64,000 nt of DNA from Microbulbifer sp. ALW1. GTDB taxonomy: Bacteria; Pseudomonadota; Gammaproteobacteria; Pseudomonadales; Cellvibrionaceae. The stretch is from NCBI RefSeq assembly GCF_009903625.1, contig NZ_CP047569.1, positions 962,501 to 1,026,500 of the forward strand, in the 5' to 3' direction. A program made the position numbers and the translations under genes. Below, piece after piece: positions 36,443 through 45,549 of this stretch. Under the pieces are notes generated by a model, which worked only from the letters and a program-made list of their open reading frames with translations, was not told the origin of the DNA and made no database searches. Positions within the stretch are counted from its first letter, which is position 1. Every line of letters starts with the position of its first letter.

Positions 36443-36474
36443 AAGGGCGGATACTCTGGTATTCGCCCTTTTTC
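36443..36474 (+). terminator. efp terminator
   Basis: AAGGGCG-g-ATAC/GTAT-t-CGCCCTT with a 4-nt loop and trailing Ts, 23 nt after the efp stop. Confidence 0.85.
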
Positions 36475-36510
36475 GTTCTGGTACCGTGGTATTTACTTGG
36501 CTGGTTCTGT

Positions 36511-36624
36511 GGCGGCTAAGCGCTGGGCAGGGGTTTTCAGGAACGCTGTGAACCCATCCCTGGGCGCTTCGGCGCAAACATCCTGTTTGCGACGATCCTG
36601 AAAACCCCTGCCCAGCGCTTAGCC
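36511..36624 (+). repeat. GGCGGC palindromic element, copy C
   Basis: An element of 114 bp between efp and epmA. Arms 36514-36542 and 36596-36624 are perfectly complementary over 29 bp, though the arm sequence differs from that of copies A and D. Inside are GTGAACCCATCCCTGGGCGCT and the inner hairpin GGCGCAAAC-ATCCT-GTTTGCGAC. It separates efp (with its terminator) from epmA. Confidence 0.92.
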
Positions 36625-36690
36625 TTTACATCGGAGTTTAATGGTCATTGGCAATCAAGCCGATGCACCCATTTCAGCTACTTTATTTTC

Positions 36691-37644
36691 ATGACTGAAT
36701 CCCTTTGGCGCCCTACTGCCCCCCTCGAAAACCTCCGCCGCCGCGCAACCCTACTCGCGGATATCCGCCGCTTTTTCAGTGAGCGCCAGGTACTGGAAAT
36801 GGAGGTGCCGGTGTTGTCCCGCTGCGCCACCAGTGACCCCCATATCGATTCCATTACTGCCGATTGCAGCGGTGCGCCGGCCTATCTGGCGACGAGCCCG
36901 GAGTTCGGGTTGAAGCGGCTGGTCGCGGCAGGTATCGGGGATTGCTATTACCTGGGCAAGGCGTTTCGCAATGGTGAGGCCGGGGGGCGGCACAATCCGG
37001 AGTTCACCATGCTGGAGTGGTACCGGGTGGGCTGGGACGATCACCGGTTGATGATTGAAGTGGGGGAGTTTCTTTCCTGGTTGTTGAAGATTTCCCGGGT
37101 GCGGTCTTACAGCTATCGCGCGCTGTTTTTGCAGCAGTTGGGGGTGGATCCGCATCGGGCGCCTTTTGAGGAGTTGAAAGCGGTGGTGGCGCGGGTGTTG
37201 GAGTTGTCGTTTGAGCCGGCAGGAAGGGATGAGTGCCTCGACTTGCTGATGAGCCACCATATCGAGCCGAATATGGGCGAGGGGATTACCCTGGTGTACG
37301 ACTTCCCGGCGACCCAGGCGGCGCTGGCGCGGGTGGAGGACGACGAGTTGGGGGTGCCGGTGGCGCGGCGGTTTGAGGCGTATGTTGGTGGTATGGAGTT
37401 GGCGAACGGTTACTGGGAGCTGACGGATGCCCCGGAGCAGCAGCGCCGGTTTGAGGCGGACCACCGCTTCCGTGAGGACAGCGGTAAGCCGGTGTTGCCG
37501 TTTGAGGAGCGTCTGGTGCAGGCGCTGGCATCGGGGATGCCGGACTGCGCGGGGGTGGCGCTGGGGGTGGACCGGTTGTTGATGTTGGCTTGTGGCGCCG
37601 GGCGCATTGATGAAGTGATTGCCTTCCCGATCGAACGCGCCTGA
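36691..37644 (+). CDS. epmA: EF-P--lysine ligase EpmA (lysyl-tRNA synthetase paralogue)
   Basis: 317 residues: the class II aminoacyl-tRNA synthetase catalytic core without an anticodon-binding domain. Motif 2 is visible (GKAFRNGEAGGRHNPEFTMLEWY), and motif 3 ends GVALGVDRLLMLACG. EpmA attaches (R)-beta-lysine to Lys34 of EF-P. It completes the epmB-efp-epmA module. The ribosome site is weak. Confidence 0.94.
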   Translation: MTESLWRPTAPLENLRRRATLLADIRRFFSERQVLEMEVPVLSRCATSDPHIDSITADCSGAPAYLATSPEFGLKRLVAAGIGDCYYLGKAFRNGEAGGRHNPEFTMLEWYRVGWDDHRLMIEVGEFLSWLLKISRVRSYSYRALFLQQLGVDPHRAPFEELKAVVARVLELSFEPAGRDECLDLLMSHHIEPNMGEGITLVYDFPATQAALARVEDDELGVPVARRFEAYVGGMELANGYWELTDAPEQQRRFEADHRFREDSGKPVLPFEERLVQALASGMPDCAGVALGVDRLLMLACGAGRIDEVIAFPIERA

Positions 37645-37657
37645 ACCGGTCTACGCT

Positions 37658-38551
37658 TCAGGCGCTCCGGCGGCCGTCGTCCAGGTCGCCGTTTTCCGCT
37701 TCGTCACTCATTCCTTTTGGCGCCTGTTCACCACCATTCGGCAGATGGGCGCTGCCGCGCTCGGGGGTGAAGTCGTAGTGGGCGAGCTCGCCCACGGCGT
37801 AGAAGCCGGCGTTCAGCCACAGGTCCTGCTGATCTTCCCCTACCAGTGCCACCACGTGTTTGTGGTGGCTGTGCAGCACCTCGCCCAGCAGGTGCTGGAA
37901 CAGGGCGTTGCCGATACCGCGGCCGCGGTATTCCGGCAGGGTTGCCAGGTCGTAGAAGCCGAGGGCGTCGGCGGAGGAAAAGAGGCAGCCGGTGGCCGCT
38001 GGCTTGCCCTGGTACTCGCCAATATACAGTTTCAGGCGGCTGTGTTTGTGTTCCGGCAGCTCCGACAGTTGGCGGTAGAATTTCTTGATCTGGGCGTGTT
38101 CCCGCGGGTTGCCCTGGAGTTCGGCGATCAGGTCGCCGAAGGCGATGATGCCATCGGCCGTGGTGACGCACTGGATCTCCAGCCCATCCACTTCAGCTTC
38201 TTCCGCAGCCAGCTGCTTCACTTCCGCGGCCATGGCGATCAGTGGCGCCTGGCGCACCAGGTGCAGTTCCGCGAGGGCGGTATCGTCCAGGGGTTTGCTG
38301 GCGCAGTGCCAGAGGGAGAAGGGGCTGTGGCGCTCGGCAAAGTAGTCGACCACAAAGCGTTGCAGGATGCGCGGCTGCATCACCGCGTTGCTCACCACCT
38401 GGTTGAAGCGGGTGGAGAGCAGGCCGCTGTCGGTACGCAGCAGGCCGGTGATTTCCTTGCTCTGCTTGGGATTAACAAGATCTGCGCAGTATCCGGCTTT
38501 GTTTTCCAGATTGCGGCAGACGAGATTTTTGGCGCTGAGACTGTATTTCAT
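37658..38551 (-). CDS. GNAT-family N-acetyltransferase
   Basis: 297 residues from the ATG at 38551 (an upstream in-frame TTG is less likely). The C-terminal half carries a GNAT fold with the acetyl-CoA loop YRGRGIGNALFQHLL (Q/R-x-x-G-x-G/A pattern), preceded by GFYDLATLPE. The N-terminal half (1-130) is also conserved-looking and may be a second, degenerate GNAT unit. The acceptor is unknown. Confidence 0.78.
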   Translation of the reverse strand: MKYSLSAKNLVCRNLENKAGYCADLVNPKQSKEITGLLRTDSGLLSTRFNQVVSNAVMQPRILQRFVVDYFAERHSPFSLWHCASKPLDDTALAELHLVRQAPLIAMAAEVKQLAAEEAEVDGLEIQCVTTADGIIAFGDLIAELQGNPREHAQIKKFYRQLSELPEHKHSRLKLYIGEYQGKPAATGCLFSSADALGFYDLATLPEYRGRGIGNALFQHLLGEVLHSHHKHVVALVGEDQQDLWLNAGFYAVGELAHYDFTPERGSAHLPNGGEQAPKGMSDEAENGDLDDGRRSA

Positions 38552-38614
38552 GGTTACAGAATAGTCCTGCGGTTTCTGTGCGGTATCTATTTGTTGCAAC
38601 CTGTGACAGCAGAA

Positions 38615-39436
38615 TCAGCGCAATTGATCCACCTGAGATAAGGCGCACTGGTTCATCGACAGCGCAGGCTGGTCACAACTGGCGGTGCCGATGACTTTGG
38701 CGGGCACGCCGGCCACCAGGGATTTCTCCGGCACCGCTTTCAGCACCACGCTGCCGGAGGCGATCTGCGAGCAGCGGCCGATTTCGATATTGCCGAGAAT
38801 TTTGCTGCCGGCGCCAATGAGTACGCCGCAGCGCACCTTCGGGTGGCGGTCGCCGGACTCCTTGCCGGTGCCGCCGAGGGTGACCGATTGCATGATGGAG
38901 ACATTGTCTTCCACCACCGCGGTCTCGCCGATCACAATCCCGGTGGCGTGATCCAGCAGTATGCCCTGCCCCAGCTGCGCGGCCGGGTGAATGTCGACTC
39001 CGAATACCACCGAGATACGGTGTTGCACGAACAGCGACAGCGAGCGGCGATTCTGTTGCCACAGCCAGTGGGCCACGCGCCAGGCCTGCAGGGCGTGGAA
39101 TCCCTTGAAGAACAGAAAGGGCTCGTACAGGGAGTGGCAGGCGCTGTCGCGCTGCTCGACGGCGCTGAGGTCCGCACGCGCGGCTTCACCAATGGAAGGG
39201 TCGTTTTCCAGCGCCTCATCGATCACTTCGCGGATCAATAGCGCCGGCGCCACCGCGCTGTCGAGCTTGTTGGCGAGGTGGAAGCTGAGCGCGGCCTCGA
39301 GCGTGTTGTGGTTGAGAATGGTGGCGTGCAGAAAGCTCGCCAGGATCGGCTCGCGCTCCACCTGCACCGCCACGTCCTTGCGGATACCACTCCAGAGTTG
39401 GTCCTGTGCCTGTTCTTCGGTCTTCACAGTTTCCAT
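38615..39436 (-). CDS. cysE: serine O-acetyltransferase
   Basis: 273 residues. A helical N-terminal domain (LYEPFLFFKGFHALQAWRVAHWLW) precedes a left-handed beta helix of hexapeptide repeats, with the active-site region VDIHPAAQLGQGILLDHATGIVIGETAVV and GGTGKESGDRHPKV. It acetylates serine for cysteine synthesis. The strong AAGGAG site fixes the start. Length fits proteobacterial CysE. Confidence 0.95.
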   Translation of the reverse strand: METVKTEEQAQDQLWSGIRKDVAVQVEREPILASFLHATILNHNTLEAALSFHLANKLDSAVAPALLIREVIDEALENDPSIGEAARADLSAVEQRDSACHSLYEPFLFFKGFHALQAWRVAHWLWQQNRRSLSLFVQHRISVVFGVDIHPAAQLGQGILLDHATGIVIGETAVVEDNVSIMQSVTLGGTGKESGDRHPKVRCGVLIGAGSKILGNIEIGRCSQIASGSVVLKAVPEKSLVAGVPAKVIGTASCDQPALSMNQCALSQVDQLR

Positions 39437-39477
39437 CGGGTACTACTCCTTGTTAATTGACACCCCGGGGTCGCACC

Positions 39478-40494
39478 TTAAATCGCGCCCAGGGTGAGCG
39501 GCGGTTCCTGCAGGGCCGAGAGTTGCTCGCGCAGGGCCAGAATATGTTCCGCCCAGTAGCGGGGGGAGTTAAACCAGGGGAAGGCCATGGGGAAGGCCGG
39601 GTCTTCCCAGCGCCGCGCCAGCCAGGCGGCGTGGTGCATCTGGCGCAGGCAGCGCAGCGGTTCCACCAGCTGCAACTGTTGTGGGTCGAAAGGGTAGAAG
39701 GTTTCGTAGCCCTCCACCACGGTATCGAGGTAGGCCGTCTGCTCCGCGCGATTGCCGGAGATCAGCATCCAGATATCCTGGATTGCCGGGCCCTGGATAC
39801 AGTCGTCCAGATCCACAAACCAGGGTGTTTCATCCCGCCACAAAAAATTGCCGCTGTGGCAGTCGCCGTGCAGTCGCAGGGTCGGCCAGTCGCGCTCAAA
39901 AAACGGGGTTATCCGCTCGATGATATGGGCGGTCACGGTGGCGTAAGCCTCGACGTTCTCCCGCGGCAGAAAATCGCCGGCGAGAATAAAGTCTCGGCTG
40001 TCGATGGCAAAACGCTGCAGTGACAGGCTGGTCCGGTGGTTGAATGGCCGCGCTGCGCCAATGGCGTGAATACGCCCGAGCATGGTGCCCACCTGTTCCA
40101 GGTGGTCAAAGTTGTCCAGCTCGATCTGGTGGCCGCCGCGGCGGGGAAACAGCGCAAAGCGGAAACCGTGTGCTTCCATCAGGGTGCGCCCGTCGAATGC
40201 CAGCGGTGCCACTACCGGAATTTCTGCCTCTGCCAGCTCCAGCGCAAACTGGTGCTCCTCGATGATCTGCTCGTCGCTCCAGCGCCCGGGGCGGTAGAAC
40301 TTGGCGATCAGCGGCTGCGACTCGTCGATACCCACCTGGTAAACGCGGTTTTCGTAGCTGTTGAGGGGGAAGATGCGCGCGTCAGACAGCAGGCCCACGC
40401 TTTCCACACAGTCGATCACCCGGTCCGGGGTGAGCGCGTCGTAGGGGTGAGCGGAGGGTTGCAGGTGTGAATGGTCGTTCACGGAATCGGTCAT
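39478..40494 (-). CDS. srkA: stress response kinase A (SrkA/YihE-type)
   Basis: 338 residues from the ATG at 40494, which has a GGAGCG motif and fits the family start. The protein has the aminoglycoside-phosphotransferase-like kinase fold: a catalytic loop LHGDCHSGNFLW and the metal-binding FVDLDDCIQGP. E. coli SrkA is a Ser/Thr kinase that protects against stress-induced death. It is followed by cysE on the same strand after about 40 nt. Confidence 0.9.
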   Translation of the reverse strand: MTDSVNDHSHLQPSAHPYDALTPDRVIDCVESVGLLSDARIFPLNSYENRVYQVGIDESQPLIAKFYRPGRWSDEQIIEEHQFALELAEAEIPVVAPLAFDGRTLMEAHGFRFALFPRRGGHQIELDNFDHLEQVGTMLGRIHAIGAARPFNHRTSLSLQRFAIDSRDFILAGDFLPRENVEAYATVTAHIIERITPFFERDWPTLRLHGDCHSGNFLWRDETPWFVDLDDCIQGPAIQDIWMLISGNRAEQTAYLDTVVEGYETFYPFDPQQLQLVEPLRCLRQMHHAAWLARRWEDPAFPMAFPWFNSPRYWAEHILALREQLSALQEPPLTLGAI

Positions 40495-40739
40495 GGCGGC
40501 GCTCCGTTGAGCCTCGCGAAGCTCGTGCAAAATGGGGCGCTATGCTAACCCGGCAACGCCTCTCCACCCAACCTGGAATTTACCGCCAGCCTCGCTGCGG
40601 ACTAGATGCTGACGACCCAGTTCCGCGGAACCAGCGCTTGTGGCCAGCGCCCGTGAAAAGGTGGGCTGTGACCACAAAACCACGGGTTAAGGAGACCGGC
40701 GTTGCGCCAATCTCCCTCGGGGTTTTTCAGCCGCTCCAA

Positions 40740-41078
40740 TCAATCCTCGGCGGAGGCTGGCCCGATAATTCCGCTTACCTGGACGATTTTATCGGCGGGA
40801 AATCCGCCCAGTTTGGCGTGCTTGGCAATGATTTCTTTGTTGGGCGCTTGATACACGCAGTAGAACTTATCCTCGGCCACATAGCTTTGCTGCCACACGA
40901 TCTCCGGCCCCAGGGATTCGAGTACGGCGCGGGATTTCTGCGAAATGGACTTGAGCTCAGCCGGTGTCAGGTTCTGCGCGCCGGGAATGGTGCGCTCAAT
41001 AATGTACTGGTGGCTGTCGCCAGCAAATACCGCAGTACTGGCGATCATGAGGGCGAATGCAATCAGTGAATTACGCAT
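40740..41078 (-). CDS. secreted DUF4242 protein
   Basis: 112 residues with a signal peptide (cleavage likely after VFA, about 19). The mature protein matches the DUF4242/SCO4226-like small ferredoxin-fold family: RTIPGAQNLTPAELKSISQKS, GPEIVWQQSYVAEDKFYCVYQAP and HAKLGGFPADKI. A Streptomyces member was described as a nickel-binding protein. Role here unknown. A weak hairpin (40691-40715) lies after the stop. Confidence 0.82.
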   Translation of the reverse strand: MRNSLIAFALMIASTAVFAGDSHQYIIERTIPGAQNLTPAELKSISQKSRAVLESLGPEIVWQQSYVAEDKFYCVYQAPNKEIIAKHAKLGGFPADKIVQVSGIIGPASAED

Positions 41079-41293
41079 GTTTCTGTTCTCCTAATTAGTT
41101 ACCCGGATGGGCAATCAAGGTCCGTTACGGACCCCATTGGTAAAATGCTCTGTGAAAGCCTCGACGTCTGCTTGAGACTCGCCCCTATACAACCAACCCC
41201 GCTCAATAGTCACAATGAATTGCCGGCTGATCTTTACCTGAACTGGCATTTCCCTTTAAATCAAGTAGTTAGCGGTACACATGAACTGCGTGC

Positions 41294-43204
41294 ATGGCGC
41301 AGAAAGTCAGCAGGCCAGACCCGGGGTGGCGAATGGCGACACTGTGTTTCGGAGAGTTTGAGCTCGATAGCGAGCGCCAGCGGCTGCTTCGCCGCGGCAG
41401 AGTGGTGGCTGTTCAGGAGCAGCCCCTGCGCCTGTTGTTGTTGCTCCTTGCCCGGCCGGGGGAGCTGGTGACCCGGGACCAGGTGTGTCGCGACTTTTGG
41501 CCCGATGATGTCAGTGGCATTCTTGATGACAACCTGAACACCCTGGTGCGCAAATTGCGCCAGGCCCTTGGTGATTCCGCACGCAGTTCCCGCTTTATCG
41601 AAACAGTGCCCAGGCAGGGGTACCGGTTTATCGCGCCGGTGACGACCGGGAAGGGTGCGTCAGAATCCACCGGCACCGTTACCCCGGATAAACCCGCCAC
41701 GCTAAATACACCGCTTTCCCCAAACCACCGCCGGCCGCTAGCCGTCATAGCTGGCTGCCTACTGATGGCATTCGCATTTTTTATCTACCAGCTGGTGCCC
41801 TTCCCCGAGAGCGGGATGAATACGTCGAGGCAGTTTGAATCGGTTGCCGTTTTGCCGTTTGTGAATGCCAGTGAAGATTATCAGCGGGACTATTTCAGTG
41901 ATGGTTTGGCGGATGACATTCTGAACCGCCTGTCCGGCTTTCCCGGTCTGCATGTTGTATCCAGAACCTCGTCGTTTTCCTTGCAGCAGTCCGGGCTCGA
42001 TGCGCGTGGTATCGGCAAGCTTCTGGCAACCGATGCCCTGGTAGAAGGCAGTGTGCGCAGGGATGGCGAGCAGTTGCGTATCAATGTCCGGTTGGTGGAT
42101 ACCAGTAACGGTTACCAGTTGTGGTCGCGAAGCTATCAGCGGGAACTGACCGATATTTTTTCGGTGCAGGAAGATATTGCGCTGCAAGTCGCCAGCGCCC
42201 TCGCGGGCAAATTGCAAAGCGGGCGGGATTTGGGACCGCGGGCCGCGGGGATTTCATCGGCGGCCTACGACAACTATCTCAAAGGCCGTTTTTACTGGCA
42301 CCGGCGCTCTGAGAGAGACCTTAAGGCGGCCGTTGAATACTTTGAACAAGCGATCGCTCTTGCGCCGGAATACGCGCCTGCTTGGGCGGGGTTAGCCGAC
42401 GCGCTGGCGGTACTTGGGTTTTACGATTACCTGCCGCCCGTAGAAGCCTTTACGCGTGCCCGCGGTGCTGCCCGGCGTACGCTGCAGCTTGACCCTGCCA
42501 ATGCCTCTGCTGAGGCTAACCTGGGGTATGTGGCGCTTTATCACGACTGGGACCTGGCGGAAGCCGAAGCCCGCTTTCTACAGGCTATCGCGTTTAAACC
42601 CGATTCCTCAAAGGCACACCAGTGGTATGCGAATCTGCTGGTGGCGGCAGGCAGGTTCGACGAGGCGGAGCGGGAAATGCGCAAGGCCACCGAGCTGGAT
42701 CCGCTGTCGCTCATCGCCAATGCGGCGCTGGGATGGGTGCTCTACCACGCCGGGGCTCACCAGGCCGCGCTAGAACAATTGGCGCTGGTGGAGGAATTAA
42801 ACCCGGAATTCGAACTGGTCTATTTGTGGCGAGGGTGGACGCAGGAAGCCATGGGTGATTATCCCGGGGCCATCGCGTCTCTGCGGGAGAATGTCGCGCG
42901 CTCGGGCGGCAGTGCCATCGGTGTGGCCTCGTTGGCCCGAGTGCTGGCACTCAGTGGCAGCCGGGAGGAAGCGGGGACCTTGCTGGAAGGCCTGAACACG
43001 CCGGAGGCTTATCTGCCGTCCTACGAAATGGCCAAAGCCTATCTCGCGCTGGCGGGTCCCGAGGCCGCTGGAGCCTGGTTGCAGCGGGCCTATGACCAGC
43101 GCTCACATTCGATGGTATTTCTGAAAGTCGATCCGCAGTTGGCCGCTATTCGCGAAACGTCCGATTACCAGAAACTGGTGGCGCAGGTACTGCCCCACCG
43201 TTAA
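41294..43204 (+). CDS. CadC-like membrane regulator with TPR domain
   Basis: 636 residues. The N-terminal OmpR/CadC winged helix (about 15-115, CFGEFELDSERQRLLRRG ... NTLVRKLRQALGD ... TVPRQGYRF) is followed by one membrane segment (about 152-172). After this comes a FlgO/adenylate-cyclase-associated type domain (VAVLPFVNASEDYQRDYFSDGLADDI ... GSVRRDGEQLRINVRLVD). TPR repeats fill about 320-560. This build suggests a membrane-bound transcription regulator sensing an envelope signal. Start uncertain: ATG 41294 or ATG 41333, the latter closer to the family start. Target genes unknown. Confidence 0.82.
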   Translation: MAQKVSRPDPGWRMATLCFGEFELDSERQRLLRRGRVVAVQEQPLRLLLLLLARPGELVTRDQVCRDFWPDDVSGILDDNLNTLVRKLRQALGDSARSSRFIETVPRQGYRFIAPVTTGKGASESTGTVTPDKPATLNTPLSPNHRRPLAVIAGCLLMAFAFFIYQLVPFPESGMNTSRQFESVAVLPFVNASEDYQRDYFSDGLADDILNRLSGFPGLHVVSRTSSFSLQQSGLDARGIGKLLATDALVEGSVRRDGEQLRINVRLVDTSNGYQLWSRSYQRELTDIFSVQEDIALQVASALAGKLQSGRDLGPRAAGISSAAYDNYLKGRFYWHRRSERDLKAAVEYFEQAIALAPEYAPAWAGLADALAVLGFYDYLPPVEAFTRARGAARRTLQLDPANASAEANLGYVALYHDWDLAEAEARFLQAIAFKPDSSKAHQWYANLLVAAGRFDEAEREMRKATELDPLSLIANAALGWVLYHAGAHQAALEQLALVEELNPEFELVYLWRGWTQEAMGDYPGAIASLRENVARSGGSAIGVASLARVLALSGSREEAGTLLEGLNTPEAYLPSYEMAKAYLALAGPEAAGAWLQRAYDQRSHSMVFLKVDPQLAAIRETSDYQKLVAQVLPHR

Positions 43205-43274
43205 GGACTTTTAGCGTGACGAGTGCGGCGGCAACACTGCCGTGTGACAGTCGCACTTTTAGTGTCGCATTGTG

Positions 43275-44420
43275 TCAGACCGCGATTTTTTCCAGTGCCA
43301 GGCTGCCAATGGAATAACCCGCACCAAAAGAGCAGATCACACCCTTGCTGCCCACGGGAAGGTCGTCGCTGTGCAGGTTGAACGCGATTACCGAGCCGGC
43401 ACAGGCGGTGTTGGCAAAGCGGTCCAGTACGATCGGTGCGCGCTCAATGTTGGCGTCGTCGCCCATCAGCTTTTTCGCGATCAGGTTGTTCATATTGATG
43501 TTGGCCTGGTGCAGCCACCAGCGGTCGATGTTGGCCGGTGCCATGCCCAGTTCCTGCACCTGGTTCTCCAGGTGTTCCGCGGCCATGGGGCAGACTTCCT
43601 TGAATACCTTGCGGCCATTCTGGCGGAACAGCTTGCCCTCTCCAAAAGGATCCACATCCGCAGCGCGCGCGGTATAGGTGAAGTTGGAGCGGATATTGTT
43701 GGAGAAAACCGTCTTGGCTTTGGTGCCGAGAATTTCCCAGGCGGTGTCGGAGTTGCAGTTTTCCTTGCGTTCCACCACCGAGGCAACCGCCACGTCGCCA
43801 AAAATAAAGTGGCTGTCGCGGTCGGTGTAATCCACCTGCGGCGAAGCCAGCTCCGGGTTGATCACCAGCACCGCCTTGGCGGAGCCGGAGCTGATGGCAT
43901 CCACCGCGCGCTGCAGCGCGAAGGTGGCGGAAGAGCAGGCCACTTCCATATCAAACGCAAAACCGTCGATGCCCAGTTCGCCCTGGATTTCGATGGCAAT
44001 GGCGGGGTAGGCGCGCTGCAGGTAAGAGGCGCCAACGATAACCGCGTCAATGTCTTCCGGCTTCTTGTTGGCTTTTTCCAGCGCCAGCTTTGCAGCCTTG
44101 AGACCCATCTCGGCCTGCAGGCTCAGCTCGTCATCGGCGCGCTCCGGAATATAGGGGCGCATGCGCTCCGGGTCGAGGATGCCTTCCTTGCTAATCACAT
44201 AGCGGCTTTTGATGCCGGACGCCTTTTCAATGAACTCGGCCGAGGAGTGCGGCTTGGCCTGCAGCTCGCCGGCCTCGATGGCATCGGCATTCTCACGGTT
44301 GAACTTGTCCGCAAAGGTGTTGAGCGCGGTCACCAGCTCTTCATTGCTGATGGTATCCGGAGGCGTCCACAGACCGGTGCCACTGATCACAATGCCGCGG
44401 GGCATCTTGTACTCACTCAT
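43275..44420 (-). CDS. beta-ketoacyl-ACP synthase III family protein (FabH-like)
   Basis: 381 residues from the ATG at 44420 (AGGA upstream), longer than housekeeping FabH (about 320). Catalytic set of a KAS III: Cys162 (MEVACSSATFAL), His in WWLHQANINMN and Asn in FANTACAGS. The C-terminus FGAGYSIGSLALEK is typical. Insertions after about 30 and 225 match the longer FabH-like group, such as the Pseudomonas protein PA3286 that condenses medium-chain acyl-CoA with malonyl-ACP. Which acyl-CoA it uses is not known. Confidence 0.85.
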   Translation of the reverse strand: MSEYKMPRGIVISGTGLWTPPDTISNEELVTALNTFADKFNRENADAIEAGELQAKPHSSAEFIEKASGIKSRYVISKEGILDPERMRPYIPERADDELSLQAEMGLKAAKLALEKANKKPEDIDAVIVGASYLQRAYPAIAIEIQGELGIDGFAFDMEVACSSATFALQRAVDAISSGSAKAVLVINPELASPQVDYTDRDSHFIFGDVAVASVVERKENCNSDTAWEILGTKAKTVFSNNIRSNFTYTARAADVDPFGEGKLFRQNGRKVFKEVCPMAAEHLENQVQELGMAPANIDRWWLHQANINMNNLIAKKLMGDDANIERAPIVLDRFANTACAGSVIAFNLHSDDLPVGSKGVICSFGAGYSIGSLALEKIAV

Positions 44421-44610
44421 CAAACTTCATCCTGTGCGTCGCGCCTGTTTCCACAGGCGACCTTCTTGTAGAGACCTTGTATAAACGATAGCAGCCGGTG
44501 TTTTTTTGCACAGCGGTTGCAAAGGGCGACTATTGTGCCGATACGGGTCACTTGGGTCTAGGAAACGGTACAGGAGTACCGGGCGGTCGCTAGGGCAAAT
44601 TGGTTGAAAG

Positions 44611-45333
44611 TTAGGGGGTTCTGGCCAGAGCATAGCTGCTCACCCGTGTGGCGCCAGCATCCAGCAGACTCTGTGCTGCCGCTTCCTGGGTGGCCCCGGT
44701 GGTAATCACATCGTCGACCAATCCGATGTGCAGGCCCCGGACCCGCGGGTGTGCGACAAAGCTGTGGGTCAGGTTCTTGCGCCGTTGGGTGCGCCTGAGT
44801 TTCTGCTGGCTGTCTGTGGCGGTGGTTTTGCGCAGTGCGCGGTTATCCAGCGGGATGCGCCAGTGTTTACCGAGAATGTTCGCGATCAGCTGGGCCTGGT
44901 TGTAACCCCGTTCGAACAGTTGCTTGCGCCAGTGCATGGGAACCGGCACCAGCAGATCCGGGCGATGTTCGCCTTTTATCTGGGGAGCGAGCTGAAACGC
45001 TGCCAACTCTGCCAGGGTGCGGCCGGCGGAGAAATCGCGCTGGTATTTGAAGCGCTGTATCAGTTGCGCCACCGGATAGGCGTAGTACCAGCAGACGTGG
45101 CTGCAGGCCTGGGGTGGCGGCTGTTGCAGGCAGCCGGCACATTGCCGGTCGGTTGCCTCTGCAAGCGGTAGCGCGCAGCACTGGCAGGCGTGGCCCAGAG
45201 CGGGCAGGTCCTGGTGGCAAGGTGAGCAGGTGCCGAACCGGACCTCCTCGGCAGAGCCACAGAGCAGGCAGCGTGCCAGGTGTCGGTCGATCGAGCGGTC
45301 AACGATCTGGCTCAATATTCTCCGTATCGACAT
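44611..45333 (-). CDS. comF: ComF-family phosphoribosyltransferase-like protein
   Basis: 240 residues from the ATG at 45333, which follows a strong GGGAGGA. An N-terminal zinc-binding part with Cys pairs (CLLCGSAEE, CSPCHQD, CQCCALPL, CAGC) precedes a phosphoribosyltransferase-like domain with LVDDVITTGAT. ComF is needed for DNA uptake in several competent bacteria. As in many gammaproteobacteria, it diverges from bioB. Confidence 0.9.
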   Translation of the reverse strand: MSIRRILSQIVDRSIDRHLARCLLCGSAEEVRFGTCSPCHQDLPALGHACQCCALPLAEATDRQCAGCLQQPPPQACSHVCWYYAYPVAQLIQRFKYQRDFSAGRTLAELAAFQLAPQIKGEHRPDLLVPVPMHWRKQLFERGYNQAQLIANILGKHWRIPLDNRALRKTTATDSQQKLRRTQRRKNLTHSFVAHPRVRGLHIGLVDDVITTGATQEAAAQSLLDAGATRVSSYALARTP

Positions 45334-45371
45334 CGCAATCCTCCCTGATCGCCTATCGGTAAAACGGGACC

Positions 45372-45402
45372 TGTAAACCAAAGCTGGTTCTCTTGGTTGA
45401 CA
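45372..45402 (+). promoter_or_regulatory. BirA operator of the biotin genes
   Basis: TGTAAACC-N15-GGTTGACA (45372-45379 and 45395-45402) matches the known BirA box (TTGTAAACC-N14-16-GGTTTACAA) in both half-sites and spacing. It overlaps the -35 element of the bioB promoter, so BirA with biotinyl-AMP should block transcription. Confidence 0.85.
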
Positions 45403-45424
45403 GCGAAGGGGCCACCGCTACACT
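45397..45424 (+). promoter_or_regulatory. sigma-70 promoter of bioB
   Basis: TTGACA (45397-45402), a 16-bp spacer and TACACT (45419-45424). The -35 lies in the right half of the BirA box. It points to bioB, 125 nt upstream of its start. Confidence 0.65.
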
Positions 45425-45549
45425 GGCAGGCCTTTACGGAATCTAATGGAAACCCGCGCTAGAAGCGCCACGACGTAGTGACTTGTTGCCATGACTCAGA
45501 AGTCTCACTTGAGTCCTGCCGGTCCCGTCGCCCGAGGAGAATAATTCCT

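Noticed and set aside
40467..41069. A 200-codon frame on the plus strand opposite the DUF4242 gene
   Set aside because: The DUF4242 protein with signal peptide on the minus strand is well supported; the plus-strand product has no recognisable feature.
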